A DNA stretch of 64,000 nucleotides from Xiphydria camelus (Eukaryota > Arthropoda > Insecta > Hymenoptera > Xiphydriidae), in contig OY783192.1 of NCBI GenBank assembly GCA_963678675.1, forward strand, positions 38,161,250 to 38,225,249. The letters are read 5' to 3'. The notes below the pieces were generated by a model. It worked only from the letters and a program-made list of their open reading frames with translations, was not told where the DNA came from and searched no databases. How positions within the stretch are numbered: position 1 is the stretch's first letter; each line of letters begins with the position of its first letter. Below, one piece after another: positions 42,008-55,022 of this stretch. Made by a program: the position numbers and the translations under genes.

Positions 42008-44730
42008 ATGGACCCTCTTTTGAGCACTATCCACCTAAACAGAATAAAACGATCGCAGTGGAAAACCTTGCGTGATAAAGACTCTTGCTATACATATATC
42101 ACCTTGCTTCCGAGCGGCGCTGGGCAAGGTGACCGCGAAGAGTTAAAATGCTTCCCCCGCATTCTTCTCCTCTGCACTTTACCGTGACGGTTGCTCGGAG
42201 AAGAACAGCGGTGCGTTATACGGGAAAAAGGTTTAGCCTTCGCTGGGTTAAACTTCTCGGCGCATTGACCTAGTCATTCGTTCCGACATGACCCGGCACA
42301 TATATCTGAAGACAATCTTAATTCGAAAGAGACTCCTCCAGTTCTCTCTTTCGTATTAATTTAGGGTAATATGCATATCGGCGCTTGTCAATTACGCTAT
42401 TAATGGTTAATATTCACAAATCACGCAAGGGACTATCAACGGTGTATAATTTGTACTTAATGGTAACAATATGTCACATCACATATCCTCACTCTTTACA
42501 TGAAGAAAACTACTGTCATATCGTATCGCGTGATACTTTTCTACATTTTACAATTACTATCGCGACTGTTCATAGTATACGCGAAATATTAAACGTTTAA
42601 ATCGAAAGAGCTTCCTATTGTGCGATCCGCCCATTTGGCGACGAATTTTTGTATTTTATCGCGCCTTATCCTTAGAAAAAACAAATATCGTTTGCAATGA
42701 ATGAAACATCGACAAGTCTTCTCGTTGTCTTTTCCGTTTTAATATACGTACAAACGATGCAATCTGCTTTCAGTAAATGAATTTACTCGATGTAAACTTT
42801 ACATTTCGACGTGACTGTGATGCAATGTTATGTAGGTAAATGCGTTTTATTTTAATGTCAAACGTATCTCTAAAATTGAGTGTATAAAGAGGGTGCAGTG
42901 TAATAAAGACAATTTAACGATTAACCAAATCTACGTTTCTTATTTCTTATTCTTTTAGTTATGTAAAAAAGGGCGTACAGAGTAAAACAAAGTGCAGTCA
43001 TTTCTTTGCAAGGTTTCCTTCTTCTTTCTTTTTCTCAAAGAGAAGTCAACTCTCGCGTTTTATTATTGTTTCTCTTCTGTCATAAATAAAGATACAAAAT
43101 ATACATACAATATGAATACTTTTTCTTGCTCTCTCTGGTGTGATAAACGTTTTCAGTGGATTCGTTTGCGTATTGAAATATCTAAAAATGCAAGCTGCTC
43201 TTAGCGAAAATTCTAATGAACTTTTCTACATATTTCATTACCGCGGTACATATTTCAACGTCCAATTCGTGCAGCCACTATGAACAATAAATAATTGCGA
43301 TATTGACCGGCGTTAGAAATTCACTAGTTATTTCGTTTCTCCAAATTCGATAAATCGAAACCTCAGACTTCATTTGTAGCGTAATTATAAATTACAATGT
43401 GCATTATCACGACAATCACTTAAACTTCCTAATCAAATCAAGCTCAATGCGGATTTGCTTCACGCCGTATAGTTATATTATATATTCTCTCTTTCGTATA
43501 ATATACTTCCTACGCCTGTCAATGCGTCAGGAACTGGACCATCTTCTTTTTCTTACGCACTAAATAAGTTGCAGTTTGTGCAATACCAATGAAACGAGAC
43601 GGGGAATTAAAATTTTGGACATCTAAAAAGGAATGGAAGTGAGGGACGGATATTAGGGAGAAGGAATGAACCGCAATGAATGAGTTGGTGTTAAATAAAA
43701 GGCACATACGTGGCACCTTTCTCTTCATCTCTGCAAGATATGTATGCATCAATACTTCAAGGGTCTGATAAAAGGGGATCAGAAGGTAAATTGGCTCACG
43801 CGAAGCTAAAGATGAGTTGCCGCGTGTTACCAGACTCGATCTAATAGATGATTTTGATAATGACGTGATGTTTTCCGATGGTATAAAAATAAAAATTACA
43901 CGATCGAAGGACCCTGTTAATCCAGAGGCACAATAGACTCGAAATGATGAGACGATATTCTTAAGCACTTTGTACGAGTCGAGTTATATGCATTTATTAT
44001 TAAGAAGGCACGCGACGTCATAAAATTTATTTTTCGAGTCGTGGCATTTGCTTCTCAAAGTGCAAAATGACATTATTTCACTATAAACTACAATAAGCTA
44101 CGGAGTGGCAATAAATTAAAAGAATGACATCGCACGACTTTGAATCGTACGACAGAGAAAATCTCGCGATCTCTGATGTTACGCGTATGCTCGAACTTCG
44201 CGGGATGACGACGATGAAAGGAAAAACCCGTTTTAAAAGAGCTGGCTACAAAAGGCGTAGTCCAGCATAATTGACTTGCCGATTGTGCTAATTCTATAAT
44301 TGCAATTGTGCAATACGCACTTCGGCGCACGGCAATACACACACCTAGAACCGCGGACGCGCGAATGAATACTGGAAGTTATTACTCCCTTACGAGCTGC
44401 GTTCAGCTTGTTAAGTAGACGTATGCAGAATGTGCACGCCGATGTATACACGCAATAGTGCGTAGCCACATTCGTCGCAGCACCATTTTCCCGTAACGCG
44501 TGTGCGACAGCAAACAGGCGCGATTACACTGGTATTAATACTGGCTCGTTCATTATTTTGAGCTCGATTAATTGACGCGCGATTAATAAAAAAAAAAGGA
44601 GGAAATAGTCATGTCCGTTGTGCAATCACTGATCGATTAACAGAAATTGCAATGGCTGATCAGCAGCTGACACCGCGTCTTTTTCCAGGAGACTTTCGAT
44701 CAAAGATGAACTCCCGCATTCAAAGAGTTC
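42008..44730. other. Convergent 3' interval of CPD and the rhomboid gene
   Basis: This 2.7 kb holds 3' UTRs. AATAAA occurs on the plus strand at 42043 (36 bases after the CPD stop) and 42902, so CPD may have short and long 3' ends. The minus-strand gene's 3' UTR should occupy the right part. A 149-codon minus frame around 43519-43968 lacks an ATG and resembles nothing, so I do not call it. Confidence 0.45.
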
Positions 44731-46103
44731 TTACATGGGTGGTGGAAAATACGAAGGATAAAAGATATTCCAAAATATAGCTGCCGCCATGAGGCTCGTA
44801 TACGCAAAGATACTTGCCCACCAGACGACCTTCTCCCACGTTTGCACCTCGAGGTTACGGAGTATGTTAATGCCCACGAGGAGACCGGCTATGGCACCCG
44901 CGAGATGAGCGACGTAGCCGATCTGGTCCTTCGTTTCGAGAACGTAACGATTGTAAACCGCTTGACCCACGTCGACGCTCGTCACGACGAGAAAGACGAG
45001 CAGTTGTAACACCGCGAACTCCATTTGCGACCAGTTCATAACTATCGTGGCGACGTGGGCGGTGATCAGGGCGTAAACACCACCCGACGCTCCCGCCAGG
45101 AAAACTCCCGGATCGGACACGGACGTGCCGAGGGACCCGGCGACGACGCCGGCAAGATATATCGTTAGGACTCTCCACCAGCGGTGGACCATCTCCAATG
45201 GAATTCCCAGCATCACTTGGACCAGCAGGTTGACCAGCAAGTGGAAGACTCTGTCAACGGAAAGTCGCATAAATTGCAGGTTTCTCTTGTGACTTTAAAA
45301 AACTACGTAACGTGTGATTCCCGCTTACCCCACGTGAACGAACATGTAGGTCAGGTACCTCCAGGCCTGGTAACGTTTGTATGGATTGTAAATGAATAGT
45401 ACAGCTGCCGGCCCTTCGACGGAAAGCGCCTTATGAGCGATCGCGTCGTAAAGAAAAAGGGTGATCTCCAGAATGGAGATGATAATCATCGCTACCGCTG
45501 GCGGACGGCAGGAGTATTCCTCCTCGTATTGTCCGTCAGGAGTGTCGCTGGAATAGCGCGCCTGTTGGGTCGACGATACCGGATAGGACGGACGCTGCGG
45601 CACCATCGAGTGCACGTATTTCTGCACGTAGTGTCCGAAAACGCCCTGCATGTCTCTCCTATGAATCTAAAGTATACAAGAGATTCCTGTGTAAAACACT
45701 CAGGCTTACAAGAGACTCCTTCCATGATCACGATCGTCATCAAATCGTTGAAAATCACTGTACACACGCACGTACCATAGCTATGAACTCTGGGTAATCC
45801 AAATATCCAGAATCATCCAGATCCGCTTTGCTCATAATCATTCGAACCACACGAGCCGGTATGTCATTGGAGTACGATGAACTACGTATCATGGCTTTTA
45901 ACTCGTGATACGTTATTTTTCCATCTCCGTCGAGGTCGTACTTCTCGAAGATAGCTTGCCAATGCTACAGGTACAGGGGAGAAAACAGTTAATACAAGCT
46001 TTCTCCTAAGTGAAATGAAGAAACTTGTCGGTGCGTTACGTACAGCATTATTATAATGCAGAGGTATCGTAACTCCAGCTTCTCCATCCTGACCGCTCGC
46101 CAT
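44731..46103 (-). CDS. rho-4: EF-hand rhomboid intramembrane protease (rhomboid-4 type), about 368 aa
   Basis: Serine protease that cuts substrates within the membrane; the EF-hand rhomboid of flies is calcium-regulated. Exons: 46103-46044, 45964-45776, 45666-45329 and 45250-44731, in phase. Two EF-hands lie in exon 2: DLDGDGKITYHE (a complete loop) and DLDDSGYLDYPE. After a linker come about seven hydrophobic segments with the family motifs: AWRYLTYMFVHVG (loop L1 WR), HLLVNLLVQ (TM2 His/Asn), the catalytic Ser in GASGGVYAL and the catalytic His in AHLAGAIAG. The length resembles RHBDL1/3. The ATG at 46103 is the first in frame, but exon 1 begins at an acceptor (46122), and the frame is open upstream as SFKLIR, so another 5' exon, coding or not, must exist. 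Confidence 0.88.
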
Positions 46104-46847
46104 TCTGATCAGCTTGAAACTCCTGAAAAGGAAACGTACAAGTTAGAAGAGAAACTGACATAGCGATTAAAGAGACACACGCCTTGATAAGGTATAATTC
46201 GATGGCGTGACGATTATATTAGATCTATACAAGAACAACTCTTATATTCGTTCCCACGTAAAATTATCACTTATACCTAGAAATGGTTACTACAATTCGT
46301 ACGACCGGTGTACGATCAGCGACTCTTTCATCGAGACGCTTCAACGGAATGACACATTCCAGGGATAGGCGTTACATCTAGATTTATCACTGAGCGTACG
46401 CGTGAAATCATGACCAGGGAATCTTTAGACTTCCTCCCGTTAATCTTTATAGTTTTTTAATTCCTTATCATCTCGAGTCACTGATAAACCAATGACAAGG
46501 ACAACGCTGACATCGCTAACGGCATTTACTCCGAATCAATGACGAATCGACGACCGTGGGAAAGACGCACCTTTACCGTTATGGCAGAGGCGTACACGCG
46601 ACGAATGTATTAATAAGTACAGTCCGTACATAGAAGCTAAAGGTGCATGACCTGACAGATATATTAAGGTTATGTCTCTTCAAAAGGTTCGTTTACCTCG
46701 CATGTATCGGAAATGTATTGCGACGATAGTTCGTCCGGTTCACCGTATCAATGAGTCATCGTCCAATCTCCGAATGCGATTGTAATGCCAAAGGCGTCCT
46801 CGTTACTTCCTCATTAAACGCGAGGCTTTACCTACGCGTCATCAGAC

Positions 46848-46946
46848 TTCCATCTCTTTCTTTCACCTGTTTCCCTTCTTCTCTCACTCTTTCATTATTT
46901 CTTCCTTCTCTTGCTCTCTCACCCCCTCTCTCTTTCTCTCTCTCGT
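46848..46946. repeat. Pyrimidine tract (GA-rich on the minus strand)
   Basis: Nearly 100 bases are almost only C and T, with several CTCTCT runs near the right end. On the minus strand this is GAGAG-rich, like sites for GAGA factor in insect promoters. It may instead be a degenerate microsatellite. Confidence 0.6.
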
Positions 46947-47205
46947 CGTTGCGTAGGATCGGGAGAAATGACATTTGACGTTCGCGAAAGTCGGCAAGAG
47001 TAGGACACGCGGGAATATCCGGGTAATGAATGGAAAACCCGAGCTTGATCACGAGCCGATCCGGTTCATTTGCAATATCCGCCCTGTTTCAAGTAACGAG
47101 CCGCGTATTTCTACAAAATCGATTAAATCGCCCGAACGAGCGTACTTGCACATCTGACACACGGCGTCTACTTGATCAGCTGACGACGCGCTCGCAACAA
47201 CGCCG

Positions 47206-47218
47206 GTTGCTAGGAAAC
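47206..47218 (+). promoter_or_regulatory. RFX X-box upstream of MKS1
   Basis: GTTGCTAGGAAAC fits every position of the X-box consensus RYYNYY-N(1-3)-RRNRAC, with a one-base spacer. It lies about 165 bp upstream of the MKS1 start codon. RFX factors drive ciliary genes, MKS-complex genes among them, through such sites close to the promoter. Confidence 0.7.
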
Positions 47219-47381
47219 GGGGACGCCCGCTGGTAAACAAAACTGGAGCTACGGCTGATCTAACGTATTGACGAGGAAGAAAAAGGGAAACGAGGTACAA
47301 CGAGCTCCATTGGCGTGAATTAATTACCTACGTACGAAACCCGCATTCATCGAACTAAAGAAGAGAATCCTGGGAAAAAAT

Positions 47382-50300
47382 ATGTTGGAAAAACGGCAGG
47401 GCAAGATGAAAATAGCGACGAGCTACCGAGTTAAACATCCGATAGAGAATTTCAAACTGAGGTGCGTATGTTTATTTACCTACGCCTGTCGGCAGTAGCC
47501 GGAGTGGAGAGAATAAAGGAAAATTCACGGCTTTCCAAAGCGGCTCCAAGTTGGCTCGCGTATCAACGACGCTCGCGCATTCGCGTTACGCCGTTCTGCC
47601 TACGTAAGCGAGTCGCGCGAACGTACGCGGCCTTTCCGAGAATGCACGTGAAAGCCACTGACGCGTGGAAATGCTAAAATAGCTGCTGTTAGTACGATAT
47701 GCATCGATCAACTCGATAGTTCGTTCGAAAATAAAACAGAAACGTTTACATCGGTCTACCGCCACCGGCCATGTGGTCGAGACGCCGGGATTTACTCTAC
47801 CCTTCTAAATCACATTTATTTAACTACCGCTTGTTTTCTCAGGGTCAAAATTGTTCAGCAAAAGTCTCCACTGGCCGAATTGTTTCGCGACCAGGGCGAG
47901 ACGGCGGATTCGCATTTTCTGGAGGTGGAAGAGCGTATTTTTAGTTGGCAAGAAAAAGTCTTTGGTCCCCTTGAAATTAAGTTCTACGCGGATGAGAAAA
48001 ACTGTATCACTGAACGTCAGAAGGAGTATAACAGACGTATAATTGACGAGAACATACGGGGATCGCGATTGTTCTCCTACACCAGAGATGATGGTTATCG
48101 CCCGAGCGACGGTCTGTTAACGAAAGACTACCGCTCACATCTGTCTAGAAAGAACCTATCCGCATTGCCGGCATTGAGAAATCGCAAACCCTTCGCCGAG
48201 AGATACGACAAGAAGGTAATCGATTTTGATCCCACCGAGGCGAGGATTCGTTCTAATCACTACCTATACCGAGATTGCGAGGTCATGCACGTTTTAGTCG
48301 ACTTAACGTCGCGCGAAGAGGAGGAGTCCGTACGTTCGCCCGATTCGGAGACACTGCTGTGTACTGTCGCCTTCGACAAATTTCGCAAAGTCTTGACTAT
48401 AGATCCCGACATTACGAACGACGAATCCTACACCGTTAACGGGACTGACGCGAGTTACGAGTACTGGCTCGAGCACGCTTCGGAGCAGCCGAGTGCCCGA
48501 GAGTTGCAACGCGAAATGGAATCCTTGGAACGCGTGAGTATCGCGCGATTAACGATTCCGCGGATCACCGCGGGTCTGCCGCCTTTGTATTTGGAACAAT
48601 GTTATCTCGAAACGAGAAACGAATGCTTCCAAATACGATTTCAGGGTAAATTTTCACAACTGCACGGTCTCGAGAGTCTCTCCTTTCCTTGGTACCTTTT
48701 TCTTCAGATCAATTTGCAAAATATCTACTCCGTTGAAAAATCGGTAGAAAGCATTTATCGAGAAACAAAATCACTGTGTATGGGTACATACCCGACGTAC
48801 GAGATCTCCGAAATTTGTCGCATCATCTTGTTCGGATTGAATATGTTCATATTCTTTCCCAGTCGACTCACTCGCTCTCTTCCGCCCGTCTCTTCCGACG
48901 ATTATACAGTATCACGTATAAGCACCGACAGAAGGGAATGTAATCCTCATAGTAACTTGTTCTTTCGCAGATTGTTCCCCGGCGCCCGTTTCATTTGACA
49001 CCACTATCCGCACCGTGGCACGTTTATTTCTCGAAAGCACACCGCCGCCGGACGTCTACCGCGCGCCGCCTGAGCCGGACTGACGAGGCGATTCTTATCC
49101 TCCACGATTCGTCAGGAATTCCCGTGACTAATAACCGCTGCGGAACGTAATGATCGGTTGAATTGTGAACTCCCGCCTTCGAGTTATTGCCGCCGAGCAC
49201 TTCACAGATACGAAGATTATCAAACAAGGTGATCTTGGCGAGAGCGCTGACGGGAAACAACTGAATTCAATGGTTCCCTGAGTGTCAGCTTAAAACATCC
49301 ACAGACACGCGCATACAGTCATCCGGAATCGCATGTTTATGCTATCAAGCTGCGTGTATACGCGGATATGTACCGCTGTGTGATATCACGTACGACAGTC
49401 GGTATACTTTCACAATTATACGATCCGCACAGAGGAAGAGAGGGAGGCGAGTCGGACCGCAATCTTATGTGTAGCCTTGTAGATCAAATGCTCGGGAGGG
49501 AGACTCCATTTGTTTCTTTTGTCATTTAGCCGCTACTAAAGTATCCTTCCTGCTTGCATTTTATCTTCGTTATCCATTCGAAGTGGTAGACCGACCGCTA
49601 TCTCTTCTCGTGGCCCGATAATTGCCGATTCATTTCTCCAGTCTATTTTGTGCCGTATCAGGACACTTCTTCATCTCGGTCCAGACGAAAGATCGGCTCC
49701 TCTTCGATTTTCTGTTCTACTCTTGGCGCGTCCTTCTTCGTTTTTAATCACGACACAGCATCATCCTTCGCGCAGCTTCGCTACAAAGATGCCGTTTAAT
49801 CCGTCAGGCTGCACGTCAGCGAAGAGTTGCCAAGGAGGTGGAAATGCCCCGGGAAATTGAATTACCACCGCTCCATACGCTGCGGATCTTTCTCGGCTTG
49901 GACATCTCATCGGCTCGTGACTTTCCGTACGACGCTCTGTTCATTACGTACCTCGTTGACTTGCCGCCCTACTGGAGCACGAGTCAACAGGAACGCCTAT
50001 CCGGAAGAACGCAACGATGTCGTATGAGGAATCGCACCGCACACTTCGGCTACGTCGCGGACATCGCGCTTGACTTGGACTTGCGCTGTTTGACCGGCGA
50101 GAGAGCATTGCCGGCTTGGCCGCTATTGTTGATATCCGTAGCGTCTTTCGACAGCTGGACGAGGTGTGTTGGGAACGCCAGGTCCGGCAAAATCACGGGG
50201 AACGTTCCGAGAGTCGATGTTTTTTTTTACACTGATTATGTAACACTGGGTGACTAATGCGACGCGTGTCCTATTCATAGAATTAAAAATACACGAGAGC

Positions 50301-51084
50301 TTATATCGCACTATCACACAATATTGCCAACGAGGCTTGAAGTGGGTCTACCGATTGGTATTTCGCTCGTATAGATTGACGGCGGATGCCATAAAATGTC
50401 GAGATAATGCGAAATACATCGAAGTCGCTCACGATGAGTGATAGACGCTTTCAGTAAAACATAAATTTCATTAATTACATTAACATAACTGGACATACCG
50501 GTAATCGCTGCGAGTCCTCGAGGACCCGGTTACTTTTTTTTTTTTTTTCAAGTCTCACAATCCGTTTCGCCGTACGCATTTCTATAATACAAGCCAATAA
50601 CGTCGATCGAGAAGGAAGAGACGCCGAGGTGATACGATGAAAGGCCGGGAAAATGAAAGGAAACGTTTTTCATTTCAGATATCGCATCGAGGGATACGCG
50701 TCCTTACCGCTACCGTCGACGCCCGGCGCTCACGTTTTCCATCTACACACCTGGAGACCCGCGGGTGATTTCGTCAATTCGCTTCGACGCTTCTTCACCG
50801 GCGGTACGTGCGAGCTGGAAGATATGAGATATTGCGGCGTTCCATCGATGCACGAAGGTACGAAATTGGAAAAAGCTAGTTTGGAAGTAGTGCCGAGCGG
50901 TTCCGTCGAGCTAAAAGTCAACTTAGCTCATCAGAGCCGCTCTTTCGTGCCGGACGAGGACTTCCCGCGGGACGCGTTCGATAAATTGAGCGCTGGCACG
51001 CTCATAAGCAGCGTGAATAGCGTTTTGGAAAAGTTTAAGGCCGCGAGGGAACGTATGATTCGCGCGAGGACTATGTATTCCTGA
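47382..51084 (+). CDS. MKS1: Meckel syndrome type 1 protein (B9 domain), about 510 aa
   Basis: Component of the MKS/B9 complex at the ciliary transition zone, with B9D1 and B9D2. Four exons: 47382-47461, 47843-48533, 49808-50163 and 50679-51084, in phase. Exon 1 gives MLEKRQGKMK then YRVKHPIENFKLR, matching the start of the family's conserved N-terminal region. Exon 2 ends ELQREMESLER at a strong GTGAGT donor and joins a basic coiled segment (AARQRRVAKEVEMPREIELP). The B9 domain covers about residues 280-460: FPYDALFITYLVDLPPYWS, RLSGRTQRC, AHFGYVADIALDLD, PAWPLLLISVASFDSWTRYR, IEGYASLPLPSTPGAHVFHL, then WRP and LRRFFTGGTCELED. The C-terminal KFKAARERMIRARTMYS resembles the human RRARRRMQEAR end. 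Human MKS1 is 559 aa. The 1.27-kb intron 2 has no extra exon I could justify. Confidence 0.9.
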
Positions 51085-54000
51085 ACGAGGTATTGCCGAC
51101 TTCGATCAAGTATCGCGGAAAGGCAAAAATAACATCTGACAGTACTCGAGTAATTTCGATGTACCGTGAACTAATATTTAAAATTGATTATACCTATGTC
51201 CCTCTTGCTTCAATAAAATGCAAGCGTGTGGCTAGTAGCATTTTTTATGTAACAATTATTTTCACCGCTTCGTTTTGAATCCTAATTCGCAGCATCCTTT
51301 CCGTCTTTTTCTTTTTCGAGGTTCAAGTTCGTCAAAGGCATAACGGGCCCTGGTCGTAACGGAGGTGATTTTTATTTCAACAAAAATAACAATTTACATC
51401 GAATCTTCTTCCCCGACAATAGTAATTATCGTGCATGCAAACGCCCGTGATTAATTTGCACGTACAGGCGACGTATGTACTCGCTGGCTATTTTAATAGT
51501 TTAATAGTTAATCAATTTCTTCAATCAGTTTCTTCGCAATAGCGCCTGCAGAGTAGTATCGTATGCACTTCCGGCTCTTCGGCAAAAACATCTCGCGGCT
51601 GTCTTTTCTTTAAATCGTATGATATAATATTCGGAAGGGAGGAGGTGAGTGCCCTCGATGGGGATCGGCTCAACGATACAGCCTTTTTTTCCGGCGTCGT
51701 CGATCGATTGTTATGTCGTATTATCGTCGAGTTATCATAAGTAGGTACGTCCTGTAGTTAAGATATTTTGTTCTATGCACAGTAATACTAGCGACGATGC
51801 GAGCTCGAAATATCTTTCACCCCGTGCTTCCCTCCCCTTTAACGACTCTTAAAATGCTAGAATTCGCGGCCGTTATTCAAACTGTACTCGACTGAGTGAA
51901 AGTATCTGTAGAAGGCAGCCCGTCAAAAGGCTACAATGACGATCGGTTACCGTTTTTCCGCCTGAGCGATCATAGCAAGATTCATGTTTTTGATATTGTC
52001 AATCGGCAATGCTCTGCTACTACATCGTTATTAAGTGTAGAGTTCGATTAAAAACTGTAAATTCGAGCTTAAGAGATTCCTTAAAAATTAGGATCGACTC
52101 TTTAACGGCAATTTAAATGCTATTTATAATATACTCATACCACTCCTATTCTGGAAGCATTGAACAGTGTCTGAGGGACCTTACTTTCTTTCTCTCTCTC
52201 TCTCACTCTCACTCTCCATCAGTTTGAAATATCTCTCTCTTTTGAAACGACTCGGGACGAGCTGTTGACGACCCCCTCGATCCTACCAGTTGCAATATCA
52301 AAAAGGTAACAACTGCTGAACGCTTCTTCGAGTTCACTCGTAAATCAGGATTTCTCCAAAAATCCTTCAATAATATTAACAGGCGTAATGAAGATGAAAG
52401 ATGAGCTAATCGATCCGACGTCATAGCAAATTCGTACATATATATATTTCTTATACCGCCAATTTTACAACTGTTAATCGCCACTGACGTATAAACGAAA
52501 GAAACTCGTCCACTCTCGGCTATTTTGAATCGTGTGTATGAACGGCATAAAGTAAAGATTCTACTCTACAATTATTGTGTTCCAGTTGCTCGATAAAAAG
52601 TTCTCTCTGCTTTAGGAAATTTTAGGAGATCTTCTAATGATCCGCAAACTCTATAAATGGACGGCGATAAACAGACGAGAGTAGTCTATGATCGAGAAAG
52701 GCAGACGAGCGTCCCCTGAACGAGGAGTCTTGTCGAAAATGAAAGTCGCGAACGAAGGAGGGTCACACGCGAGTAAAAGTTAGTCCTCAATTGTTCATGG
52801 GTTTGATACAAATAGCACGGGCCAGACGAGCAAAAGTTTCAAAGTGTGCAACGTAAGACTTCAATGAGATCGTGTCAGGATTCAAAGCGGCAACTAAAAG
52901 TCGCGGAGCTCACGCGAGGCACCGGCTCGCGTGTTTGCAGTTACGCGTTCGCGTGGAAATATAAAATTAGGCTGTTTGAAAAAAATCACCGCGAACCGTC
53001 CGTCTATATGTATACGATGCAAGTTCCATGTGTATACGTGTACGCATATCGTTAAAATTGAATAAAATCCACATCCATTCGTTCATCGACAATTCGATCA
53101 TTTTAATTGGTTGTTTATTCATTTTATAAGAGAACGTAGTCTTGGGAGAAGTTCCCTAGTCAGTTCGTGGTTTTCCTAACCTTCTAAATGCTACCTATGC
53201 TTCGCTTACTTTCCTAGAGGTCTATAATTTTCTTATCTCTGCATATGATAAACTAGAAGGATGTTGGATAGGTCGGGAGAAAAGGAGTACGGGAGAGGAG
53301 GGATGTGCGGGGGAGTATCCTAGAATTACACTTATACTCATCTTAAAATGTAATATTATGTACTATGTACAGCGCTTAATAGACTTACATGTTTTTTTGT
53401 TTTAATAACCACTTTACCAAAAAAAAAAAGAAGAAAAGTATAGATGATTTAAACGCGAGCTCTTTCTTTTTTTTTTCTTCGTCGGACACCGCCGCGGCGC
53501 GCCCTCGCGACACGTGTATACATATTTAATCCGCACGGGGTATACGCGTATTTATGTAACTGCTATATAATATAATCCTTGCGTTTGATCGATCGTTTCC
53601 TCCTTTGTCGCAGTTCGCGCAATCTCAAACTACGAGCATCAACATTTCTTCGCACTGGGGTCATTGAAGAATTAAACGATTTCTCTCCCGGAAACGCGCT
53701 TTCGCAGATTCACACGAAATAAAAACATCCGCGACTCATTCGCTCGCACATTCTCTCTGTCTCCGTCATCTCTCGCCCGTTCTTGGTATTTTATCGTAAT
53801 AACGATTATACACTATTCATTATTTACAAACAAAAAATAAAGAATAAAGAAACGTCGGTACTTTCGACCCGGCGTGCTGTACTCGCATCTCTAGTAGGTC
53901 AATGGACTCATAGTGCGTTATGTTCACACTGTTCGGAGCCAGCTCGCGCAAAGGCGAATCTAATTCACGCGTTGGACAGAAAACTGTTCTCGTACTTTCC

Positions 54001-55022
54001 GAGGCAATGTCGCGCTTGTCCCCTTCCTGAACAATCTATTCGCTGTGATCGCGTCGAAAAGAAACGATTGTTGTGTTCGACATTGAGTGGCGGATACGAT
54101 TATCTCATTGATGACTGCGACGTGGTCTTACCGGAACGGGGTATCTGTGTGTAAACATCGACAGTGATTGACAGAAAAATGAATATCCTACATTCTCTGG
54201 GCGATCAGTTTCTTCTCCGTGGATTAAAAAACGTCCGAAATCTGGACGCGCCTGAGAAGTTCATCCTCTCGACGCGTTATGACTATACGCGAAGCGGCGC
54301 GCGAGCGTTTATTAAAATTACAGATGCGTTGTGCGCTCTAAAAGCTACTTAAAATTCTTATCTCTCTTCTCCACCCTCCCCTTCCTTCTCTCATTTTCGA
54401 GAGATATCTCCAATATCTATCCTGCGATGACAAGAAGAAAAAAAGACAAGCCACGAATCGCTTAAAATCATTGCGATAAAAAAAATACATTCGCCCGATC
54501 ATGGTACGAGTAATGTATTAAAATGCACTTGCGTATCTCCCAGCTCCGATCATTCTCATACACATTGTCGAACTAAGGACGAGCTTAAAAGAGGAGCAAA
54601 TAAATCGGCCTTCAAAGATGGAAAGCCCCGGCGATTGTAAAAGAATTAGTGTGTAAAACAAGAAATCCTGCCCCAATGTATTCGCAGTCTACCTTCTCTG
54701 CTGTCCCGCGAGGAGATATATCTCGCAAGTTACAGTTAAAAGGAGAAATGTATAATACACATAAAAGAAAGAAGGGAAAACGTCGCGCGCGCCACTGCCC
54801 GAAAATTCTCAATCGACACAGATACTCCGCCTGGAAAATTTGAAACGCCTCCGGTGTAATGAATGTTAAAGGAATACCTCGTACGTCGTGCCGCTTCTCC
54901 CGCTATACGCCAACGTTCTCGACGAGACACGTGCATTATACATAATCTGTCCATCGGAATCGCATCTCTTTATTACATCTCGAAGTGATGCTTCCTAACA
55001 ACTCATCCGCCGGTGATTCGAA
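51085..55022. other. 3' UTR interval of MKS1 and Smr
   Basis: No coding frame of note occurs in these 3.9 kb. The MKS1 end is near 51212. The minus strand has a candidate AATAAA at 51371-51376 (TTTATT on plus), so Smr may have a very long 3' UTR, but a nearer site is equally possible. Short A or T runs (for example 50536-50549 just outside and 53470-53480) are the only repeats noticed. Confidence 0.4.
51212..51217 (+). terminator. Polyadenylation signal of MKS1
   Basis: AATAAA lies 128 bases after the MKS1 stop codon, a typical distance for a compact insect gene. Confidence 0.6.

Larger units (their letters stand above)
46123..47381. promoter_or_regulatory. Divergent upstream region of rho-4 and MKS1
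   Basis: At least one upstream exon of the rhomboid gene is expected in or beyond this interval, because its first visible exon starts at a splice acceptor. I could not place it. The MKS1-proximal part contains an RFX X-box, and the middle has a long pyrimidine tract. Confidence 0.45.

Noticed and set aside
43519..43968. 149-codon minus-strand open frame
   Set aside because: No ATG at its start, no recognised domain, and it lies where the 3' UTR of the rhomboid gene is expected.
48534..48998. Continuation of MKS1 exon 2 past 48533
   Set aside because: A strong GTGAGT donor at 48534 and a phase-matched acceptor at 49808 explain the conserved protein. The read-through has no family similarity.
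48972..49083. Possible extra MKS1 exon (frame with LFLESTPPPDVY)
   Set aside because: It can be entered from a late donor, but it ends in a stop and has no good phase-0 donor. MKS1 reads smoothly without it.
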